This document shows positions 19,215 through 27,312 of a stretch of DNA of 64,000 bases, one piece after another. Below the pieces are notes generated by a model. That model was not told the DNA's origin. It saw only the letters and a list, made by a program, of their open reading frames with translations, and ran no database searches. Location: the NCBI RefSeq assembly GCF_003441615.1, contig NZ_CP031842.1:124001-188000 (forward strand), in the 5' to 3' direction. How positions within the stretch are numbered: position 1 is the first letter of the stretch; every line of letters begins with the position of its first letter. This DNA is from Dechloromonas sp. HYN0024. Its GTDB lineage: Bacteria; Pseudomonadota; Gammaproteobacteria; Burkholderiales; Rhodocyclaceae. Position numbers and translations under genes: made by a program.

Positions 19215-20113
19215 CGTGCTTCCCTGTCATTCATCATGGCCCGCCGCAGGCTCGCCTCGTCGGGGATTTTCAGGCCCAGTGACTGGGCGACATTGCTGTT
19301 GATGGCGATGGCAAACTGGCTTGGTCCGGTCGGAGCGGACAGGTTGGTGCCGTGCGCCATGATCAAGTCAACTGTCTGGCGTGCGATCTGGGCCGGCGTG
19401 CTGTACAGCGCGGCGAGTGCGCCGGCATTGACGAAGGCGGGGGAGTAGCCGATGACCGGGCGTTGGTAACGGAAGGTGGTGATCAGAATCGGCTTGATGT
19501 TGTTGCGCTGGTAAATTGAAATGTCGGGCAGAGCGATCAGTGCATTGACTCGACCGAGCAAGGCATTCAGTGCAGGCAGGAGGGCGCTATCGCTATCGCT
19601 GTCCTCGCTGTCCAGAACCAGGCCGGCGCTGGCGAAAGCCTGACGGTAGTGGGCCATCAGTGATTTGGTTTCCTGGCTGACCAGCATCCCTACCCGCTTC
19701 TGGCCGGGCAGCAGATGATTGACGAAAGCTGCCTGACGAGCGGCGGGCTGATCGAGGTAAATGGCTGTGGTACGTCCCGGCCGGCGGAATTCCGAGACGA
19801 TCTTTTCGTAGCTTTGCCGGGGTAACAGGGTGGCGATGATCGGTGGGTTGTCGGCTTGCCCAAGCACTCTGCGCAAGGCTTCACTACCGACGGTGACGAT
19901 CAGGTCGGCCTGAGTCGCGGAGGGCGACAGGGTGTCTGCCTGAAGCTTGGCGGTGACGGTCCAGGAGGTGCCGATCAGCGCCTCTTCGAAGGCAGCCGAA
20001 TAATCGGCATAGCTTCCCCCGCGATCACTCAGGACGATCGCCAGACTACCGGCCCAAGCTGGAAAAACGAGGGAAAGCAGCAAAAATAGAGAAAGTGACA
20101 CGCGGCGCAGCAT
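19211..20113 (-). CDS. Periplasmic ABC-type substrate-binding-like protein
   Basis: The 300-residue protein has a signal peptide (cleavage near LVFPAWA/GS) and a two-lobed periplasmic binding fold of the uncharacterised ABC substrate-binding (DUF534/TrpX-like) type. Segments include ADLIVTVGSEALRRVL, PGQKRVGMLVSQET and RPVIGYSPAFVNAGALAAL. No ABC permease or ATPase gene is adjacent. Instead it is the first gene of a two-gene operon with a HAMP-GGDEF-EAL protein, so it may present a ligand to that sensor rather than feed transport. The ligand is unknown. Confidence 0.8.
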   Translation of the reverse strand: MLRRVSLSLFLLLSLVFPAWAGSLAIVLSDRGGSYADYSAAFEEALIGTSWTVTAKLQADTLSPSATQADLIVTVGSEALRRVLGQADNPPIIATLLPRQSYEKIVSEFRRPGRTTAIYLDQPAARQAAFVNHLLPGQKRVGMLVSQETKSLMAHYRQAFASAGLVLDSEDSDSDSALLPALNALLGRVNALIALPDISIYQRNNIKPILITTFRYQRPVIGYSPAFVNAGALAALYSTPAQIARQTVDLIMAHGTNLSAPTGPSQFAIAINSNVAQSLGLKIPDEASLRRAMMNDREAR

Positions 20114-20168
20114 TATGACCGCATATTGCCCTAGCCCCTATGCCAAGGCAATTGTGGAGTTCCGTAAT

Positions 20169-20759
20169 TCACGGATTTTCGATGAATTTTCTGATCTGTT
20201 CGGAAATTTCAGTGACCGGCATGGCGAAGGCAAATTTCTTGACGAAGGCACCATCCGGTCCGAGCAGGATCATGCCGGCCGAGTGGTCGACCGCATAGCG
20301 ATCTGTCGCCGCACCCGGCTCGCGCACTTTGGCGTAACGGATCTTGAAATTGTCGGCGGCGCGGCGAACGAGGGCCGGTGAAGCGGTCAGGCCGAGGATG
20401 CGGGGGTCGAAGAATTCGGTATAAGTTTTGAGGACTTTGCCGGTATCGCGCTCGGGATCTACGGAAATGAAGATGGGCTGGACGCGGGGCGCGCTGTCGC
20501 CGAGTTGTTTGAGAATTTCAGCCATGTCGACCAGCGTGGTCGGGCAGATGTCGGGGCAGTAGGTATAGCCGAACGAGATCAGCTGAAAGCGGCCGCGAAA
20601 ATTCTCGCTGGTGACGGAGCGGCCATTCGGATCCTGCAGCAGGTAGCGCGGGATGATGCCCGGGGTGGCGTCACTGAGCAGTTCGAGGCTGTGGTCGGCC
20701 TGGGCATAAGCCTGACCGGCCAATAGTAGGGCCAGCAGAACAGCGGCAAGACGAATCAT
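20169..20759 (-). CDS. SCO1/SenC copper chaperone-like thioredoxin-fold protein
   Basis: SCO proteins deliver copper to the CuA site of cytochrome oxidase or act in thiol redox. The 196-residue protein has a cleavable signal (MIRLAAVLLALLLAGQAYA) and a thioredoxin-like domain with the copper motif CPDIC (Cys68, Cys72). The distal His is in VDHSAGMILL near residue 160, so all three copper ligands are present. It overlaps the preceding small secreted-protein gene by 4 nt. Confidence 0.93.
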   Translation of the reverse strand: MIRLAAVLLALLLAGQAYAQADHSLELLSDATPGIIPRYLLQDPNGRSVTSENFRGRFQLISFGYTYCPDICPTTLVDMAEILKQLGDSAPRVQPIFISVDPERDTGKVLKTYTEFFDPRILGLTASPALVRRAADNFKIRYAKVREPGAATDRYAVDHSAGMILLGPDGAFVKKFAFAMPVTEISEQIRKFIENP

Positions 20760-21097
20760 TTGATGGTGGCAAAGCTCGCTTGCAGACGTTTTTCGGCGGT
20801 GGCCATCTGGCTGGCCAGCGTGGCGGCATCGGGACAGGCGACGCCTTTGCCATGTTCAAGATAGGCGGCATTGGTAGCGGCTTCGAAAGCTTCTCCGTAG
20901 CCGCGGGTTTTCGGCGCGGTGGTAACGACGGCATTGCGGGCCCGGCTGACCAGCGCCGGTTGCTGGCACGCCAGGGCAATGCCATTCAGGCGGCCAAGCG
21001 CTTCGACGGCGGCGGTGCCGTCATCGGCGGCAACTGCCAGGCCGGTGTGGGCGAGGGAAGACACAGCGAGGGTGAACAGCAGGGAACCGATCTTCAT
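20756..21097 (-). CDS. Small secreted protein of unknown function
   Basis: The 113-residue product starts MKIGSLLFTLAVSSLAHTGLAVAA, a clear signal peptide. The mature part is helical with two cysteines (LACQQP, VACPDA) and no motif I can assign. The ATG at 21097 has GAGGA eight bases upstream; a TTG five codons earlier is less likely. It is coupled to the downstream SCO1 gene, suggesting a periplasmic role in metal or redox handling, but that is inference from position alone. Confidence 0.75.
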   Translation of the reverse strand: MKIGSLLFTLAVSSLAHTGLAVAADDGTAAVEALGRLNGIALACQQPALVSRARNAVVTTAPKTRGYGEAFEAATNAAYLEHGKGVACPDAATLASQMATAEKRLQASFATIK

Positions 21098-21154
21098 GGC
21101 GGGAATCCTCAAGGTAGACCGCCGATTATAGGCAGTGTGGCGACGCCGGCCTTT

Positions 21155-21946
21155 TCACAGATCAAAAATGTCGAGTAATTGTGGCAGCCCCTCACTGATG
21201 GCTACCGGCCCAGGTGTCAGGATGATGGCTGACTTGATTTCGTGGATGCGCTGGCTCGTGACGGCAGGGATGGTCTCCCAGCCCGGGCGCGAGGCGACGC
21301 GCTCGGGGCGGAAGTGTTTGCCGCACCATGAGCCGATGATGACGTCCGGGTTGCCGGCAATGATCTCTTCCGGCCTGGGCATGCGGTCTCTGGCCAGTGG
21401 CGAGCGCGCCCGTTCGGCAAAGATGTCTTCGCCGCCGGCGATGGCTATCAGTTCCGAGGCCCAGCGTATGCCGCTGATCAGTGGTTCGTCCCACTCTTCG
21501 AAATAGACGCGCGGCCTTTTGCCGGTTCTCGCCAGGCGTTCGGCGGCTATGGCGCGGGTCTGTTCGATCTGTGCTTCCAGTCCGGCGACGATGGCCAGGG
21601 CCTTGGCTTCGGCCCCGACCAGCCGGCCGATGGTTTCGATCATGCCGAGAATGTCTTCGACACTACGTGTATTGAAGGCATAAACCGTTACCCCGGCCTT
21701 GATCAGGTCGCGAGAGATGTCGCATTGCAGGTCGGAGAAGGTGAGGACCAGATCGGGGCGGGTAGCGAGAATCTTGTCGATGTCGCCGCTGGTGAAGGCA
21801 AAGACCTTGGGCTTTTCCTTGCGCGCTTCAGGCGGACGTACCGTGTAGCCGGAAATGCCGACGATGCGATCCTGCTCGCCGAGGGCGTAGAGTACCTCGA
21901 CGGTTTCGGTGGTCAGGCAGACGATGCGTTGGGGCAGGCGGGACAT
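21155..21946 (-). CDS. BtuF-like cobalamin-binding protein without signal peptide
   Basis: The 263-residue protein has the helical-backbone metal/cobalamin-receptor fold (TroA/BtuF type): RIVCLTTETVEVLYALGEQDRIVGIS at the N-terminus, RPDLVLTFSDLQ near residue 64 and NPDVIIGSWCGKHF near residue 200. Unlike the adjacent btuF it starts directly at the mature-type sequence with no export signal. It is the last gene of the bluB operon, 2 nt after btuF, so it belongs with B12 metabolism. It could be a cytosolic cobinamide/cobalamin-handling protein; export by another route or a mis-called start seems unlikely given the 2-nt gap. Confidence 0.8.
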   Translation of the reverse strand: MSRLPQRIVCLTTETVEVLYALGEQDRIVGISGYTVRPPEARKEKPKVFAFTSGDIDKILATRPDLVLTFSDLQCDISRDLIKAGVTVYAFNTRSVEDILGMIETIGRLVGAEAKALAIVAGLEAQIEQTRAIAAERLARTGKRPRVYFEEWDEPLISGIRWASELIAIAGGEDIFAERARSPLARDRMPRPEEIIAGNPDVIIGSWCGKHFRPERVASRPGWETIPAVTSQRIHEIKSAIILTPGPVAISEGLPQLLDIFDL

Positions 21947-21948
21947 GG

Positions 21949-22866
21949 TTATTTACCGGGACGGAGGCGGCGGGCGGTATCGAGGTGGGCGCAAAGCTGC
22001 TCGGTGCCGTCGAGGATGCGCGGCGTGTGGCGTTGCATGATGTCGGGGTTGATGTGGAACAGGTTATGGCGTTTGACCGCGGTCATTCTTGTCCATGGGT
22101 CCCAGTCATGCAGCCATTCGGGCTGCGCATCCCCCATGCCGGTCGCAATGATGGCTTCCGGGTCAGCTTCGAGGACAGCTTCAACGGTGACGTTGGGCGC
22201 CATCTGTTTGAGGTGGCCAAAAATATTCTCGCCGCCACAAATCCGGATGGCGTCGCTGATGATTTGGGGACCACCGACGGTCATCAGTGGTGCTTTCCAT
22301 ATCTGGTAAAAGACGCGGACTTTGGGTTTGCCGGCATTGCTTGCCCGCAGGCTGGCGAGGCGCTTACGGAAACGATCTGCCGTCGCATTGGCGACTGCTT
22401 CCGTGCCGGCCAGCTGGCCGAGGCGTTCGATCTGGCCTGCGATGTTGTCGATGGTATTCGGCTGTGACACATAAACCGTCAGGCCGAGTGCCTTGAGCTG
22501 GTCGACCTGGGTCATGTTGTTGCCGCTTTCCCAGGCCAGAACGAGATCCGGCTTGAGGGCGGCGACGGCTTCCAGATCGAGGCGCGAATAGCCACCGACG
22601 CGCGGCACTTTCTTCGCTTCCGCCGGGTAGTCGCTGTAATCGACGGTGCCAACCAGCTTGTCGCCAGCCCCTGCGGCATAGAGGCTTTCGGCGGCATGCG
22701 GAGCCAGGGTGACGATACGTTTGGCCGGTGTCTTGAGGCGCACTTCCTGGCCGCTATCGTCCTTGAAAAGCAGATCGGCGTAGGCGGCTGTCGATACGAG
22801 CAGGGCCGCACATAGGGAAACAAGGGCCGGCCGAGGGCGACCAAACGATAAGGCGGCGTGTCTCAT
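21949..22866 (-). CDS. btuF: Vitamin B12 ABC transporter substrate-binding protein
   Basis: This is a periplasmic cobalamin/cobinamide-binding protein for uptake and salvage. The 305-residue protein has a signal peptide ending near STAAYA and the BtuF-type fold, with RIVTLAPHAAESLYAAGAGDKLVG near residue 50 and KPDLVLAWESGNN near residue 105. The ATG at 22866 has a GGA site upstream and overlaps the cobD stop by 4 nt; an ATG 12 nt earlier is possible. btuCD permease/ATPase genes are not in the window. It is under the bluB B12 riboswitch. Confidence 0.88.
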   Translation of the reverse strand: MRHAALSFGRPRPALVSLCAALLVSTAAYADLLFKDDSGQEVRLKTPAKRIVTLAPHAAESLYAAGAGDKLVGTVDYSDYPAEAKKVPRVGGYSRLDLEAVAALKPDLVLAWESGNNMTQVDQLKALGLTVYVSQPNTIDNIAGQIERLGQLAGTEAVANATADRFRKRLASLRASNAGKPKVRVFYQIWKAPLMTVGGPQIISDAIRICGGENIFGHLKQMAPNVTVEAVLEADPEAIIATGMGDAQPEWLHDWDPWTRMTAVKRHNLFHINPDIMQRHTPRILDGTEQLCAHLDTARRLRPGK

Positions 22867-23855
22867 GGCGATTTCCATGCGGCTAGTGCAGCAGTCAGGC
22901 GCCGCCAGTCCGCTGCACTAGCCGGTAGCCCGAAGCGCAACAGCGGTTGCTGTTCGAAGTGGCGGGTGAGGATGCCCTGGCGGGCCAGCATCTCATGCAA
23001 CTCGGCTGACCGGGCACTGCTCAGCGTGGCAAAGAGGGCAGTGGATTTGACGTCGCCGAGCGGGGCCAGCAGATGGTGCAGGCGTTCGCCAGCCCCCTGC
23101 AGGTGCTGCCGGGCGGTCTCCTGCCAGGCAGTGTCGAGCAAGGCCAGTCGGGCGACCTGGCGGGCCGGGTGGCTGACCGTCCACGGCCCCATTGCCTCGC
23201 TCATCCGGGCCAGGATATCGGGTGCGGCAAAAATGAAGCCGACACGGGCGCCAGCCAGGCCGAAAAATTTGCCAAGGGAGCGCAGCACGATCAGGTTGGG
23301 GGCGTCGTCGGTGCCGGCTAGCGACGTCAGGCTCTCGTCCGGTGTCGGGTCCATGAAGGCCTCGTCCACAATTAGCCAGCCACCGCGTTTTTTCAGCTGT
23401 CTGGCAGCATCGAGCACGACATCATGGGGGTGGCGCTCGGCCGTCGGATTGTTCGGGTTGCATAGCAGTACATAGGGCGTCGCTGTCGCCAGAGCGCGCG
23501 GCAGCATGGCGTTTTGCAGAAAACGCATCTTGTGTCCGGCCCGTTGCCAGGCTTGCGGGTGCTCGCTGTAGATCGGCGAAATGCAGGCCACGACAGCGCG
23601 TGGCAAGAGGGCTGGCAACCAGTGAATGGCGGCTTGCGAACCGGCCACCGGGAGCAGGTTGGTGTTGCCGTAATAGGCCGCAGCAGCTGCCTCCAGGCCG
23701 TCGTTTTCCTCCGGCAGGCGCTGCCAGACTTCCGGCGGGAGCGCCGGTACCGGCCAGCCATCCGGATTGATGCCGGTCGACAGGTCGAGCCAGTCAACCA
23801 GCGGAATGTCGTATTGGATTGCCGCCTTGCGCAGGTTGCCGCCGTGTTCAAGCAT
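22863..23855 (-). CDS. cobD: Threonine-phosphate decarboxylase (CobD/CobC)
   Basis: This PLP enzyme forms (R)-1-amino-2-propanol phosphate, the linker between corrin and nucleotide loop. The 330-residue aminotransferase class I/II-fold protein has the family opening LEHGGNLRKAAIQY, LDLSTGINP near residue 24, the NPNNPT motif near residue 135 and the PLP lysine in RSLGKFFGLAGARVG near residue 195. It lies between cbiB and btuF with overlaps on both sides; CbiB uses its product. Confidence 0.93.
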   Translation of the reverse strand: MLEHGGNLRKAAIQYDIPLVDWLDLSTGINPDGWPVPALPPEVWQRLPEENDGLEAAAAAYYGNTNLLPVAGSQAAIHWLPALLPRAVVACISPIYSEHPQAWQRAGHKMRFLQNAMLPRALATATPYVLLCNPNNPTAERHPHDVVLDAARQLKKRGGWLIVDEAFMDPTPDESLTSLAGTDDAPNLIVLRSLGKFFGLAGARVGFIFAAPDILARMSEAMGPWTVSHPARQVARLALLDTAWQETARQHLQGAGERLHHLLAPLGDVKSTALFATLSSARSAELHEMLARQGILTRHFEQQPLLRFGLPASAADWRRLTAALAAWKSP

Positions 23856-24762
23856 TCAGTAGTCCGATCATCAATAAAGCAGCCAGCCATAGCCACAGGC
23901 TGTGCTGGATCAGTGTTATCGCCCGGCCAAGGTCGGCCGCCACGGGAGGCTGGCCGCTACCGAGCGGCGGGCGGATTTCTTCCTGCCCATGATAAATCGC
24001 GGCACCGCCCAACAGTACGCCAAGGCTGCCGGCACCGGCCGACATCACGGGGCCGGCGTTCGGGCTGTCCCAGCCCGGCGCCTGTGCCCGCCAGCAGGCC
24101 AGCGCGTTGCGGGTGTGGCCGAGCAGTGAATAGGAGAGGGCGGTGAGGCGGGCCGGAATGAAGTTCAGCCCATCGTCAAGACGGGCGGCACAGCGGCCGA
24201 ACAGATTGAAACGCTCGCTGCGGTAGCCCCACATGGCGTCCAGCGTGTTGGCCAGGCGGAAAAGTAGAGCGCCGGGGCCACCGAGGAGGGCGAACCAGAA
24301 GAGCGTGGCAAAGATGGCATCGTTGCCATTTTCGAGGACCGATTCAACGCCAGCTCTGGCGATCCCGGTGGCATCGAGTCTCGCGGTGTCGCGGGAAACG
24401 ATCCAGCTGAGGCGCTGCCTGGCTTCGTCGAGACGTTCTGCCGCCAGAGGCCTGGCGATCGCATCGGCGTGTTCGCACAGGCTCTGTGCGCCGAGTGCGA
24501 AATAAAGCAGAACGACATCGACGGCGAAGGGGGCGAACGGGCGTAGCCAGAAGGCCAGGGCGACCCACGGCCCGACGGCGAGTAGCCAGGCGAGCAGACC
24601 GCCCGCCAGCGAACGCCGGTTCAGTGTCTTTTCGATAACCGTCGCCAGGTTGCCGAAGCCGACCAAAGGGTGAAAGCGGGTCACTTCGCCGAGGACACGA
24701 TCCAGTAAAACGGCGCTGAGCGCCGCCAGTGGCATGGACAAGGCATCAATGGCAAAGCTCAT
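23848..24762 (-). CDS. cbiB: Adenosylcobinamide-phosphate synthase
   Basis: This integral membrane enzyme attaches aminopropanol phosphate to adenosylcobyric acid. The 304-residue protein shows the family N-terminus with LDRVLGEVTRFHPLVGFGN (about residues 20-38), the SRDTARLDATGIARAGVESVLENGND segment near residue 130-155, and multiple membrane helices. Both ends overlap neighbours (4 nt with bluB, 8 nt with cobD), giving a tight operon. Called CobD in the Pseudomonas nomenclature. Confidence 0.95.
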   Translation of the reverse strand: MSFAIDALSMPLAALSAVLLDRVLGEVTRFHPLVGFGNLATVIEKTLNRRSLAGGLLAWLLAVGPWVALAFWLRPFAPFAVDVVLLYFALGAQSLCEHADAIARPLAAERLDEARQRLSWIVSRDTARLDATGIARAGVESVLENGNDAIFATLFWFALLGGPGALLFRLANTLDAMWGYRSERFNLFGRCAARLDDGLNFIPARLTALSYSLLGHTRNALACWRAQAPGWDSPNAGPVMSAGAGSLGVLLGGAAIYHGQEEIRPPLGSGQPPVAADLGRAITLIQHSLWLWLAALLMIGLLNA

Positions 24763-25514
24763 TTCGGGAAAATACCCTGTCCCTGAATGGCCGCCTGCAT
24801 TTCGCTCAGGGCTGCGGTCAATGGCAAGTTGTGGCCAGCATCGGCTTCACCCCACTGCTCGAAATAGACCAGTTCATTGATCGGCAGGCGCGGCAGCCAG
24901 CCGGCCTTTTCCAGTTCCGGCCGGTCGTTGAAATGGCTGACGTAACCGATGCACAGATAGGCGATGGGAACGATGTGCTGCGGAATGCCGAGTGCGTCCT
25001 GCAGCGCCTTTTCGTGAAAAATGCTGACCCAGCCGACACCCAGCCCCTCGGCCCGCGCCGCCAGCCAGAGGTTCTGTACGGCACAGACGCTGCTGTAGAG
25101 GTCCATCGTCGGCATGTGCGTGCGGCCAAGCACGACCGGCCCGGTACGTGTGCGGTCGCAGGTGATGCACAGGTTGATCGGCGCCTCAAGAATCCCCTGC
25201 AATTTGAGCTGGCTGTAAATCTCGCGCTTTTCATCCGGGAACATCAGCGCTGCTTCGGCATTGGCCTCGGCAAAGACATCATGGACGCGCTGCTTGACCG
25301 CCTGCGAACGGACCAGCAGAAAGTTCCATGGCTGCATGAAGCCAACCGACGGGGCGTGATGAGCGGCCATCAAGACGCGACTGAGCAATGCGTCGGGCAC
25401 AGGCGTTGGCAGGAACTGGCCGCGCACATCGCGGCGACTGAAAATGGCCTGATACACCGCCGCCCGGTCGGCGTCGGAGAAAGCTTGCGCCGGTGGCGCG
25501 GGCTGGTTTTCCAT
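24759..25514 (-). CDS. bluB: 5,6-dimethylbenzimidazole synthase
   Basis: BluB cleaves reduced FMN with oxygen to give 5,6-dimethylbenzimidazole, the lower ligand of B12. The 251-residue nitroreductase-fold protein carries [12 protein letters not shown] near residue 25, [12 protein letters not shown] near residue 54, and the catalytic-Asp-containing [29 protein letters not shown] region (split here around residue 140-160). This distinguishes it from ordinary nitroreductases. It is first in the operon directly behind a B12 riboswitch. Its presence implies aerobic or microaerobic synthesis of authentic cobalamin. Confidence 0.95.
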   Translation of the reverse strand: MENQPAPPAQAFSDADRAAVYQAIFSRRDVRGQFLPTPVPDALLSRVLMAAHHAPSVGFMQPWNFLLVRSQAVKQRVHDVFAEANAEAALMFPDEKREIYSQLKLQGILEAPINLCITCDRTRTGPVVLGRTHMPTMDLYSSVCAVQNLWLAARAEGLGVGWVSIFHEKALQDALGIPQHIVPIAYLCIGYVSHFNDRPELEKAGWLPRLPINELVYFEQWGEADAGHNLPLTAALSEMQAAIQGQGIFPK

Positions 25515-25529
25515 GGATTCCCCTTGTGG

Positions 25530-25558
25530 AAAAACGGCAGCTGCGTTCCATGCAGCCG
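25530..25558 (-). terminator. Riboswitch expression-platform terminator before bluB
   Basis: On the minus strand CGGCTGC (from 25558) can fold back on GCAGC...CCG (with a small bulge), followed at once by GTTTTTCC. The hairpin sits between the B12 box and the bluB start codon, as expected for a transcriptional off-switch controlled by cobalamin. Confidence 0.6.
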
Positions 25559-25564
25559 AAAACG

Positions 25565-25730
25565 ATCTCCCGGCCGGTCTTCTGACTTGGAATCACCCAC
25601 TGGCTGCGCCTTCCCGGCGTTGGCCAGTGGCAATTTGCAGTCAGCGTCATCCTCACAGCGCTGGGCACGTGGCGGAATCGCACCGCCTTCCCGATTCTCC
25701 GGCCAGCGAAGCTGGCCAGCACCCGGAGAT
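25565..25730 (-). ncRNA. Cobalamin (B12) riboswitch controlling the bluB operon
   Basis: The minus strand contains the B12-box-like AAGTCAGAAGACCGGCC (near 25590-25574) at the 3' end. The core GGGAAGGCGGTGCGATTCCGCC lies upstream, in the typical arrangement of a stem with GGTG..ATTCC. The P1 ends ATCTCCGG (25730-25723) and CCGGGAGAT (25573-25565) are complementary, which sets the borders. It precedes bluB-cbiB-cobD-btuF. Binding of adenosylcobalamin would be expected to favour the downstream terminator. Confidence 0.92.
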
Positions 25731-25800
25731 ACTTGCTTTCCTGAAAATCAGGAAGGTCGATGGTGCCATAATTGCGTCCTTTTTCACACCATTGCCCGCC

Positions 25801-27276
25801 ATGTCCTGTTCTTCCCTGATGGTCCAAGGCACCACCTCCGATGCTGGCAAGACGACTCTGGTCGCGGCGCTGTGCCGGATTCTGCATCGTCGCGGTATTC
25901 GGGTTGCGCCGTTCAAGCCGCAGAACATGGCCTTGAATTCGGCAGTGACCGACGACGGTGGTGAGATTGGCCGGGCGCAGGCCTTGCAGGCGCTGGCTTG
26001 CGGTCTTGCGCCGCATACCGATTTCAATCCCGTGCTCCTGAAGCCGACGACCGACAAGCAGGCGCAGGTGATCATTCACGGCCAGGTTGCTTTCGATCTC
26101 GATGCCAAGGCCTATCACGACTACAAGCCACGGGCGATGGGCGCGGTGCTTGCGTCCTGGGCGCGGCTGACGGCCGCCTACGATTGCGTGGTGGTCGAAG
26201 GGGCCGGATCACCGGCCGAGATCAATCTGCGCGACCGCGATATTGCCAACATGGGTTTTGCCGAGGCGGTGGATTGTCCGGTAATCCTTATCGCCGATAT
26301 CGACCGCGGTGGCGTGTTCGCCCATCTCGTCGGGACGCTCGATCTGTTGTCACCGTCCGAGCAGCAGCGGGTCAAGGGGTTTGTCATCAACCGCTTTCGC
26401 GGCGACATTGCGCTGCTCGAGTCGGGGCTGACCTGGCTGGAGGAACGCACCGGTAAGCCTGTGCTTGGCGTTTTACCCTACCTGCAAGGCCTCATGCTTG
26501 ATGCCGAGGATGCCATCGCAACGGCTGCGGTCGGCGGCCAACAGGCGGCGAAACTGAAAGTCATCGCACCGGCTTATCCGCGCGTTTCCAACCACAATGA
26601 TCTTGATCCGCTGCGCCTGCATCCGGAGGTTGATTTCCGCTGGATCGGTCCGGGTGAAACCCCGCCTCCGGCGGACTTGATTGTTCTACCGGGCTCCAAG
26701 GCGGTCCGTGCTGATCTCGACTGGCTTGATGAGAAAGGCTGGTCAACGGCCATTCGCAAGCATCTACGCTACGGTGGCAAGGTCGTCGGTCTGTGCGGCG
26801 GCTATCAGATGCTGGGCCGGACGATACACGATCCGCAGGGGCTGGAGGGGCAGCCCGGCAGCTCGCCTGGTCTTGGGGTGCTCGAGGTCGAAACGACGCT
26901 GGAAGCCGAGAAACAGTTGCGAAATGTGAGTGGTCACTTGTCTCTGCCGGGCCGCCCGGCCATGACTGGCTACGAAATTCATCTTGGCGTGACGCGGGGC
27001 GAGGGCCTGGCCAACAGCGCCATCCGGTTGGCTGACGGTCGCTACGATGGCGCCATTTCAGCTGATGGTCAGGTGTTTGCGACCTACTGCCACGGGGTTT
27101 TCGATCATCCCGAGGCGTTGACTGGGTTACTCGCCTGGGCCGGTATGGCAGAAAGCCAACCGGTCGATTTTGCCGCCCGCCGCGAGGCTGATCTCGAGCG
27201 TCTGGCGGATTCGGTCGAGGCGGCACTCGACTGGTCAAAAATGGATGCCCTGCTCATCAATCAGGCACTGGACTGA
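25801..27276 (+). CDS. cobQ: Cobyric acid synthase
   Basis: CobQ/CbiP amidates carboxylates b, d, e and g of adenosylcobyrinic acid a,c-diamide using glutamine and ATP. The 491-residue protein has an N-terminal dethiobiotin-synthetase-like ATPase domain with [20 protein letters not shown] and [11 protein letters not shown], and a C-terminal class I glutaminase-like domain with nucleophile Cys in [15 protein letters not shown] near residue 328 and the His in [10 protein letters not shown] near residue 430. The ATG at 25801 gives the family start; an upstream in-frame ATG at 25513 would read through the opposing riboswitch. No riboswitch is seen on its own strand. Confidence 0.95.
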   Translation: MSCSSLMVQGTTSDAGKTTLVAALCRILHRRGIRVAPFKPQNMALNSAVTDDGGEIGRAQALQALACGLAPHTDFNPVLLKPTTDKQAQVIIHGQVAFDLDAKAYHDYKPRAMGAVLASWARLTAAYDCVVVEGAGSPAEINLRDRDIANMGFAEAVDCPVILIADIDRGGVFAHLVGTLDLLSPSEQQRVKGFVINRFRGDIALLESGLTWLEERTGKPVLGVLPYLQGLMLDAEDAIATAAVGGQQAAKLKVIAPAYPRVSNHNDLDPLRLHPEVDFRWIGPGETPPPADLIVLPGSKAVRADLDWLDEKGWSTAIRKHLRYGGKVVGLCGGYQMLGRTIHDPQGLEGQPGSSPGLGVLEVETTLEAEKQLRNVSGHLSLPGRPAMTGYEIHLGVTRGEGLANSAIRLADGRYDGAISADGQVFATYCHGVFDHPEALTGLLAWAGMAESQPVDFAARREADLERLADSVEAALDWSKMDALLINQALD

Positions 27277-27312
27277 ACGCCGGTTCTGCTGTGATCGGTG
27301 CGCATCGCCTGA

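Noticed and set aside
25513..25800. N-terminal extension of cobQ
   Set aside because: Covers the bluB riboswitch on the other strand and adds residues unlike CobQ; the family start is at 25801.
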